Shown here: positions 57,726 through 64,000 of the stretch, in pieces
Position numbering within the stretch: the stretch's first letter is position 1
Layout: each line of letters starts with the position of its first letter
Source of the DNA: Coffea arabica
Taxonomy: Eukaryota; Streptophyta; Magnoliopsida; Gentianales; Rubiaceae
Reading direction: 5' to 3'
DNA length: 64,000 nt
Assembly: GCF_036785885.1 (NCBI RefSeq)
Contig: NC_092317.1
Coordinates: 6,574,501-6,638,500 of the forward strand
Notes under the pieces: generated by a model
What the model saw: the letters and a program-made list of their open reading frames with translations, nothing else
Told to the model about the DNA's origin: nothing
Databases searched by the model: none
Translations under genes and position numbers: made by a program

Positions 57726-58195
57726 TGAAGAAGCACGGAACTTCCCCGGACCGACCTGACCTGATGAGTTCGGCGTGCTGATGAGAAGAGCGCGTCCTAA
57801 GCCTGAAAAACGAACAAGGAAGTGATCCAGTGGGGGAGTCCCGAGGTCGTCCCCGAGGGCACTCCGACGGTCAAGTTAGTTTTCTGGTAAGTAAGATCCA
57901 CGGGAAGTAACACAGTCGGGAGTAATTGGCGTATATTGAGCGTACCTTGCGCAACCGGTGTGCGTTACCATTTATATCTGCTTAGGAGCCCGACCTCCGT
58001 ACGTTGCGGGACCTGCTCAGAATAGCCTCAATCCCGCACTGGGGGCAATCCCGACCTATGCGGGATTGTTCTCTGGAGCCCCTTGGAGCCCTAGCGGCGG
58101 GGGGCCGCGGGACGGTTCCCATGGGCCTGGGGGTTAAGCCCAGCTCAGGCCTCCCTGGGCTGCCACGTGTGTGGGCTCAGGACCGGGCCTCTGCA
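57726..58195 (-). mobile_element. solo LTR, copy 2 (470 bp, inverted relative to copy 1)
   Basis: Flanked by a perfect 5-bp target duplication cttaa (57721-57725 and 58196-58200). Read on the minus strand it starts TGCAGAGGCCCGG and ends GTGCTTCTTCA. It matches the 17.7-kb LTR along its length (acacgtggcagcccagg, TATA-like gatataaatgg, aaaactaacttg, gtcggagtgccctcgggg). Several indels and substitutions separate the copies, so they are separate, fairly old insertions. No internal retroelement sequence remains. Confidence 0.92.
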
Positions 58196-58593
58196 CTTAA
58201 AAACTTGCTTTAGTATTTCTTGATTCATGCTTCTTGTCTATTACCGTGTAGCTCACAACACGTTTCCTTTGTCGAGATATTATTGTTCTTGGCAATTGGC
58301 ATAATAAGGGTTCTATATGGGGGAAAAAGGAAAATAATCCGACCATGCACCGAGCATAATAAGGGTTCTTTTTTAAATCTGTTTCAAGCTTCTGCTGCTA
58401 AGGTTAGCAACTGATTATTCTGAAGCTTTTTACGCCTGTAAGCATCTAAGATTTCGTATAGCTGCCGCAATTTGCTATTATTAAACAAGTACTTGAGGCT
58501 TATTTATAGCATTGGCCATTTTTTTTTGTTTTTTTTTTTGCATTTTTCTGATCTTTATTATTCCTTTTTTCTGAGAGTTCTCTAGCTTTATCC

Positions 58594-59320
58594 ATGGCAA
58601 AGGTGGGAACAAGCAGTTCGAGATGGTCTCTGTCAGGAATGACAGCTCCTGTCACCGGTGGAAGTCGAGGAATCGGGCGTGCAATCGTGGAGGAACTGGC
58701 TGAACTAGGAGTAACTGTCCATACTTTTTCAAGAACTGAAGCAGAGCTCAATCAACGCCTGCAAGAATGGTCCTCGAAGGGATTCAAAGTAACTGGTTCA
58801 AGAGATCAAAGAACACAGCTCATGGAAAAGTTCGCTTCTTTATTCAATGGCAAGCTGAACATTCTTCTAAATAATGTAGGGAAGCCAGCTGTTGAGTTCA
58901 CTGCTGAAGAGTATGATCTGATCATGTCTACCAATCTTGAATCTAGTTTCCAGTTCTCTCAACTTGCTTATCCTCTCCTGAAAGCATCTGGGAACGGGAA
59001 TGTCGTGTTCATTTCCTCAGTTCTTGGAATGGTAAGTCTGCAATATTCATCATCTTATTCAGCGGCTAAAGGTGCAATAAATCAACTCACCAAGAATTTG
59101 GCTTGTCAATGGGCTAAACGATAACATTAGGGTCAATTGTGTTGCACCTTGGTCTGTTAGAACTCCCCTAGTAGAACATATGCTCAATGACTCAGAGGAC
59201 CTGAAGAAGATCGAGGCAAGAACTCGAATGAGGCGAGTAGGAGAACCAGAAGAGATATCCTCCACATTTGGATGTCTTCTAATCATGGCATCACCAGCCT
59301 TATCAGTACCATTTTCTGCT
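58594..59320 (+). pseudogene. tropinone-reductase-like short-chain dehydrogenase, copy 1, frameshifted
   Basis: Reads as an SDR from ATG 58594: cofactor motif TGGSRGIG (about residues 21-28), NNVG, catalytic Ser in FISSVLG, and YSAAK (Tyr/Lys pair). One extra base at about 59119 (ctaaacgataac) gives a stop after AKR; the other frame continues IRVNCVAPWSVRTPLVEHML ... MRRVGEPEEISS. About five codons that usually hold the CDVS segment are missing after VTGS, and TNIR-like residues are missing after NNVG. The C-terminus (SYITGQ...VDGG) is not found; the frame runs into unrelated sequence after about 59320. No introns are visible where related genes have them, so a retrocopy is possible. Unlikely to make active enzyme. 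Confidence 0.85.
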
Positions 59321-61155
59321 AGGGAAAAAAGAATAAATACGTTTTTTAATTACCTTTATATTTTAAAGACACATTTAGCAACAATTACGTATAAATTAAG
59401 AATGTCTTTTTATATTGTTAGGAGTAGAAATTAAGAATTGCTCTCCTCAAATTCTTGCTTACCCAAAAAAACAAAAGATAAGTGTCTGCTATTAATGCCT
59501 TTATGTCTTCTGATGGAGATGCTCTATGCTAAGTACTAAGGTCTGTTATTGAGAAGTAATTCTTGTTGCAAAATTTTTTTTTTTGTCTTTAATATGTGAC
59601 ATAATCCCTATCATTTCTTGCTACTCTTTCCCGTTCTTCATTTCAGCAGAAGCAATTGACTCAATCTTGAGGTTGGAATTTTGCTTTAACGTATGGTGGG
59701 CAGTACTTCTCAATGATGATAAGAACCCAAAATTTTGGCTGGAAATGTTTCAATCAACTGATTCTACATGGTTTGATTAAGTATTAAACAAAGTAATTTC
59801 ACATTGATATTCTGGTGACTCTAGAAAGCTACTTAATAAGAATCTTGACAAATACTTTCTCTTCTAGCCTTGCAGTTGAATTTTTTACCAGGCGTTTTAC
59901 TCGACATCTTTTTTCTAGCATAAGTTATTATAGTTGACACTTCAATTACTCATGAGCAGTAAATATTTAATCTCTAACAACTAATTAGCTGAAAATTAAC
60001 TTCAACTTTTGTAATAAACTTAACCAATTTGGAATTTCATATAATATGCACGAAAATAAAAATCCCAATGTCCTTGTTTTCCACGAAATCTTTATGCACT
60101 CCTTGTTAGAATCTCCATGTCACATTCAATTTGGAACATCCCGTTACAGTAACATTTTGTTTTGCTTAGCTTTGTGGGTCAAGTTAGCTGTTATAACTGA
60201 GTATTGAAATCTTCAAAGCCGGAAGCAACTACACTGTCTTTAATTTATCGACCAATCACTTAAAATTTTGTGAATCGATCGAAATCATGTCAAAAGGTCC
60301 AAAAACATAGGACATGGACCTTTTCCTCCAAATCATTATGGACCTTTTCTTAAATGATAAACAAAAATACATAAAGACAATTCAAACTTTCCAATACCGT
60401 AGAGTGATAAATAATTTGGGGCTTTATAAATACTGTATCGATTAAAGAGGTAAAGTGATAATGGGCTTTATGATACAATTTCGAGCATTATCATTGCTCA
60501 AGACCAATTACTGAGCAAGACAACATTTCTTGCTTGTCCCATGTAGAAGCTGAGTTCTGCAACTTTGTCTTGATGTTGTTCAAGCTTAGCAAATAACCTG
60601 TAAAAATGAAGGGGGCTTGATCCTCGGAATAAACTCCGACAATCAAGTTAGAAGGAAGAATTCAAAATTGTTCTATCTTATGAATGAAAAGAGATATGTA
60701 TACGTATTTTTTCTTTGTTGTTACACCTTTCTTTTATATCCCTATAATGATCGACACTGTTTGATTTGGCATTCTATATATTCTTGGAGATCTCGAGGTT
60801 GAGGTCCGTTGATGAGGTGTCATGCTAGGAGCTTGCCCAACAATAATTTCTACTTTGATAATGATGACTCATCAATTGCTTTATGACTTCATTTCAGATT
60901 TTTTTTTTTTTAGTGTTATGACACTCATAAGACAGGCGTCAGTAAATGGTAAAGATATTAAACATTTTTTCTTTCTGTATTTTACTTTATTCTCCATCCT
61001 ACACAATGCAGATGTATATAATTATTTGTTCAGAGTAATTTCAACTATTTAAAAATGATTAAAAAAGAGGTAAATTCACTATAAATTTATAATATTATTA
61101 TCTATCTCTATATCGCCCTGTTTGGGGTTAATCATCATAGTTTCAATTCCGATCC
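59321..61155. other. intergenic space between the two SDR copies
   Basis: AT-rich with poly-T runs (59574, 60900). No gene seen; frames at 59583-59780 and 60822-61052 have no features. Confidence 0.4.
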
Positions 61156-61913
61156 ATGGCAAAGGTGGCAGAAAACAGCTCAAGATGGTCTCTTTCAAGT
61201 GCCACTGCTCTTGTCACTGGTGGAACTCGCGGAACAGGCCGAGCAATCACGAAGGAACTTGCTGAATTTGGTGCTACAGAGCACACTTGTTCAAGGAATG
61301 GAGCAGATCTCAGCTAACTCTTGCAAGAATGGTCTTCAAAGGGATTCGAAGTCACGGGTTCTACCTGTGATGTATCTTCAAGAGAGAGAAGAATTCGACT
61401 GGTTGAAAAAGTATCTTTGATCGTCAATGGCAAGCTGAACGTTCTTGTAAATAATGCTGTGCTGCAGTATGCATAGGGAAGCCAGCAGTTGATTATACTG
61501 CAGAAGAATATTCTTTGCACCTGTCCACCAATCTTGAACCTAGTTTCCATCTCTCCCAACTTTCTTATCCTCTTCTGAAAGCATCTGGGGCCGGAAACAT
61601 GGTGTTCATTTCCTCCGTTGCAGGTATAGTAAGTCTGCAATATTCGTCTGTTTAGGGAGCGACTAAAGCTGCAATGAATCAGGTCACCAAGAATTTGGGT
61701 TGCGAGTGGGCTAAAGATGATATTCGTGTCAATTCTGTTGCACCCTGGCTTGTTAGAACCTCAATGGCTGAATATTTGATCAATGAACCAGAGTTCTTGA
61801 AGAAGATAGAATCAGAAGAGATTTCAAATAAAACCAATTGGCTTGATGGTTCATTTTTTTTTTTCTGTTTTTATTCTTCTTAGTTATCAGAACTCACCCT
61901 ATTAACTTAGGAG

Positions 61914-62639
61914 CATTGTTTTCAAAGGCGTAGTCCGGGTGCGTTTTGGGGCGCGCCCGGCCTTCCAAATGAGGTGTAGCTTCTATTGGGCGAAAGCCCA
62001 GTGATGTCATCAGCTTTAAGCCGTTGCCCAGGGCGTGAAAGGCGCACGCGCGTGCTCTGTTGCAGAAAACAAAAAAAAAAGTGCTGATACTGATATAGGG
62101 AGAGAAATAGAAGGTGACCACAAAATAGAAAGATAGAAGCAGAAGAAGGAGTTGTGAAGGATCTGCAAAGGATAGCAGAAAAGGATAAATCAGACGAAAT
62201 GAGTTTGTTTGGGTAGAAGAAGAGGAGAAAGTGAAAAGATACTAAAGAAAGAAACGGCGCAGAGTATGAAGAGGAATGATGGTGTAGCTTTAGGGATGTA
62301 CCATGATAGTTTTTGCATATAACCCCATCATTTTGCTTCATCATTTAAATTTTCCCCATTTTGTGTCTTATTGTTGTTTTATCTTTCTAAAATTATAATT
62401 GAGACCTAAATTATTTAAAAGTTTCACATTTTATTCTCTAGTGACCATTGTTTTAACTAAACAATTTTCTTTATAACATAAATATTACTATAACTTTATA
62501 ATATTTCTTCATATATTACACGGATTTGTAATTTTATTTATTTAAAATTTAAAAATTTATGGAGCTTACGTCTGATGGCTTTCGCCCAATCTAGGCAAAG
62601 ATAAAATGTCTCACCAACGCTTTTGCCTTTTAAAACACT
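61914..62639. mobile_element. non-autonomous hAT element (726 bp)
   Basis: Perfect 8-bp target duplication cttaggag at 61906-61913 and 62640-62647, the size made by hAT transposases. The left end cattgttttcaaaggcg faces the right end, which in reverse reads agtgttttaaaaggcaaaag. A subterminal pair ttgggcgaaagccc (about 61987) and ggctttcgcccaat (about 62577) is also inverted. The left part is GC-rich (gcgcgcccggcc). No transposase; the minus-strand frame inside has no features. Inserted in SDR copy 2. Confidence 0.88.
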
Positions 62640-62647
62640 CTTAGGAG

Positions 62648-62852
62648 TGTCATTTTAAGCTGCATGCTAGTTAAAGAAATTAGATGTATGTTAGTTAAAT
62701 GAATTTTAATTGGATAATTGGATATCCATCATCCATTTGGATCCAATCTATATACAACCATTTATTATATGGATTTAAATGAATTAGACCATTTAATCCA
62801 TGATCCATTTTTATGAAACCAATCATGATCCATATATCCATTTTGCCACCTC
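62648..62852. other. unassigned insert between hAT element and SDR fragment
   Basis: AT-rich, with ggatccaatc/ggatttaaatg/tgatccat repeats (62715-62840). It separates the hAT element from the next SDR piece and may be a further insertion. Confidence 0.35.
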
Positions 62853-62931
62853 TACTTCTAATCATGGCGTCATGCCTATTGATTCGTTAACTCTGGGAAC
62901 TACCTACTGATAGGCACAATTAACTAAGCTT

Positions 62932-63086
62932 AGGCTTCGTTTAGATTGCGAGTTTCTCGGACAAAAATTTAGAATATTCTCTTGACTTATTTTTATGTTA
63001 CATTTTTAATTTCATACGTCATATCGTTACAATATTTTTTTTTTATAAAAATTCTAAAAATTTGCAAATCAAACGTGCTCTTAGAT
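62932..63086. mobile_element. MITE with CTTCGTTTAGATTGCGAGTTT-type ends
   Basis: Left end taggcttcgtttagattgcg; right end in reverse ctaagagcacgtttgatttg. Interior has aaaaatttagaat facing attctaaaaattt. About 155 bp. Confidence 0.55.
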
Positions 63087-63539
63087 TTTTAGAAGGTAAT
63101 ATTAAGCAATTTTGTAATCAAAATGGTTAACCTTTTTGTGTGTGTTGTGTGACTCTAACAAATAGGTGCAAGAACCTAGAAATGGTCTTGACCAGCCGTT
63201 GGAAGTTAAACGGATCCATGATTAGTGGTCTCATTAGTTAAGGATTATAGAGAATTGTAGATCTAATTCTATTTTATCCCAAAAAAGTTCTATTTTATCC
63301 TCTCTGATTCCTTCTGGGGGCATGATTTTGTTGCTTTGGTTTAGCTAGAGAAAGAAGCGTAGGACAGGAACTGTCATGTATTGTCATCTTATATGGATGT
63401 GTTTGGATAGGAGATTATTTGAATTACAATAAACTTTAAAAGGATAATTAAAAAATATGTTTGTGATGTAAGTAAATATTTTTTTTTTATTTTACAAATA
63501 ATACCAATTCAAAATGCCTTTTGCTAGCGTAAAGAAACT

Positions 63540-63685
63540 GATTTCCAGGATATGTGTTTTTTTTTCAATTTTTTTTTTTTTTTTTTTTTAGTGTAAGCGA
63601 GGAGGATTCGAACCCGAAACCTCTTGCTTACACTCCCTCCCCCCGTACCACCCAACCCAACCCTCCCCCGATTTCCAGGATATGT
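63540..63685 (-). mobile_element. SINE with B box and poly(A), perfect 16-bp target duplication
   Basis: Target duplication gatttccaggatatgt at 63540-63555 and 63670-63685 encloses a 114-bp insert (63556-63669). On the minus strand it reads gggttgggtggta, then gtgtaagcaagaggtttcgg, a tRNA-type B box gggttcgaatcc, ctcgcttacact, and a long A-rich tail. The orientation and tail position fit target-primed insertion of a tRNA-derived SINE. A worn relative is at 32.8 kb. Confidence 0.8.
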
Positions 63686-63830
63686 TGTAACATGCAATTG
63701 TTAAATAGCTAAAACATGATTGATGAACTTCTCTCTTTGAAAGCAAAACATAACGGCAATTAAACCATGGCATATTGCTTCAAGAGTTGAGTGAATTACA
63801 GCCGCCCTTATCAGTACCATTTTCTGTCAG

Positions 63831-64000
63831 GATCTCTCAAACGAAGGATGAGAGAAATAAATTGGATCGACAGATTTGGGGTGAAAGGAGAAGAAGAAAG
63901 GGGAGAAAGGAGATGAGAGAATCAGGAACATATGAATTGGAGAGGGAAATTTGAATTGTTATTTCTGCTTATCCAATCCATCCAGTTGCTTGGATTTATA
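63831..64000. other. end of window, no gene seen
   Basis: Purine-rich plus strand (gaaggatgagagaaa, gaagaagaaagggg). Nothing recognisable before the window ends. Confidence 0.35.

Larger units (their letters stand above)
61156..63830 (+). pseudogene. tropinone-reductase-like SDR, copy 2, multiply broken and split by insertions
   Basis: ATG at 61156, then SRWSLSSATALVTGGTRGTG and AITKELAEFGA as in copy 1. Stops and frameshifts occur at 61315 (tagc after cagctaa), near 61477 (gcatag) and 61650 (gtttag). Unlike copy 1 it keeps TCDVSS and a normal GCEWAKDDIRVNSVAPWLVR. Near 61815 about 36 bases are missing compared with copy 1 (no MRRVGEP). After 61826 homology stops. Short pieces continue much later: cttctaatcatggcgtca at 62853-62870 and cttatcagtaccattttctg at 63806-63825, which are adjacent in copy 1 (59276-59316). 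So insertions totalling over 1.9 kb, including the hAT element, separate them. Confidence 0.8.

Noticed and set aside
61922-62344. 140-codon minus-strand frame
   Set aside because: It lies inside the hAT element, has no domain features, and is explained by low-complexity T-rich sequence.
63556-63669. tRNA gene (GGTTCGAATCC)
   Set aside because: Only the B box is tRNA-like; the flanks are a poly(A) tail and a 16-bp target duplication, so it is a SINE.

Overview
The window looks like nuclear DNA of a dicot plant. It is AT-rich, has GT-AG introns and long intergenic spaces, and carries an intronless PLS-class PPR gene, a NIN-like (RWP-RK/PB1) transcription factor and plant-type transposons (solo LTRs, a LINE tail, MULE, hAT, MITE and SINE insertions). 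The MITE types suggest an asterid, but I cannot name the species. No viral or bacterial content was seen.

Layout. 1-2.2 kb: a GGTTCC-rich hAT-like remnant, then a tandem repeat of about 344 bp. 3.3-38.2 kb: a cluster of eight copies (seven apparently intact, one broken) of a small four-helix membrane-protein family that I cannot match to a named family. It is interrupted at 4.87-13.15 kb by a NIN-like protein (NLP) gene duplicated in tandem. The two NLP copies are nearly identical and broken in complementary ways: the upstream copy has lost most of its PB1 domain, and the downstream copy has lost 888 bp including the end of its GAF-like exon. Splicing copy 1 exon 5 to copy 2 exon 6 would keep the frame and give a full-length NLP of 795 residues. 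A third NLP remnant (the PB1 tail only) lies at 29.4 kb, so NLP and membrane-protein genes have shared this locus for some time.

41.3-43.9 kb: a PPR gene that ends just where homologues continue into the DYW domain. 45.6-47.4 kb: a complete Pack-MULE with 220-bp terminal inverted repeats and a perfect 10-bp target duplication, carrying fragments of two unrelated genes (ankyrin-BTB and subtilase). 47.8-52.2 kb: a five-exon gene for a 141-residue protein of unknown function. 55.6-57.0 kb: a RING-H2 ubiquitin ligase on the minus strand. 58.6-63.8 kb: two decayed tropinone-reductase-like SDR copies, the second split by a hAT element with an 8-bp target duplication and by smaller insertions including a SINE.

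Two solo LTRs of one family (17.7 and 57.7 kb, opposite orientation) keep perfect 5-bp target duplications. The main themes are local tandem duplication with decay (membrane family, NLP, SDR) and transposon activity that left readable footprints. Exon boundaries were worked out by hand from splice motifs and reading frame; no alignment or database search was run.
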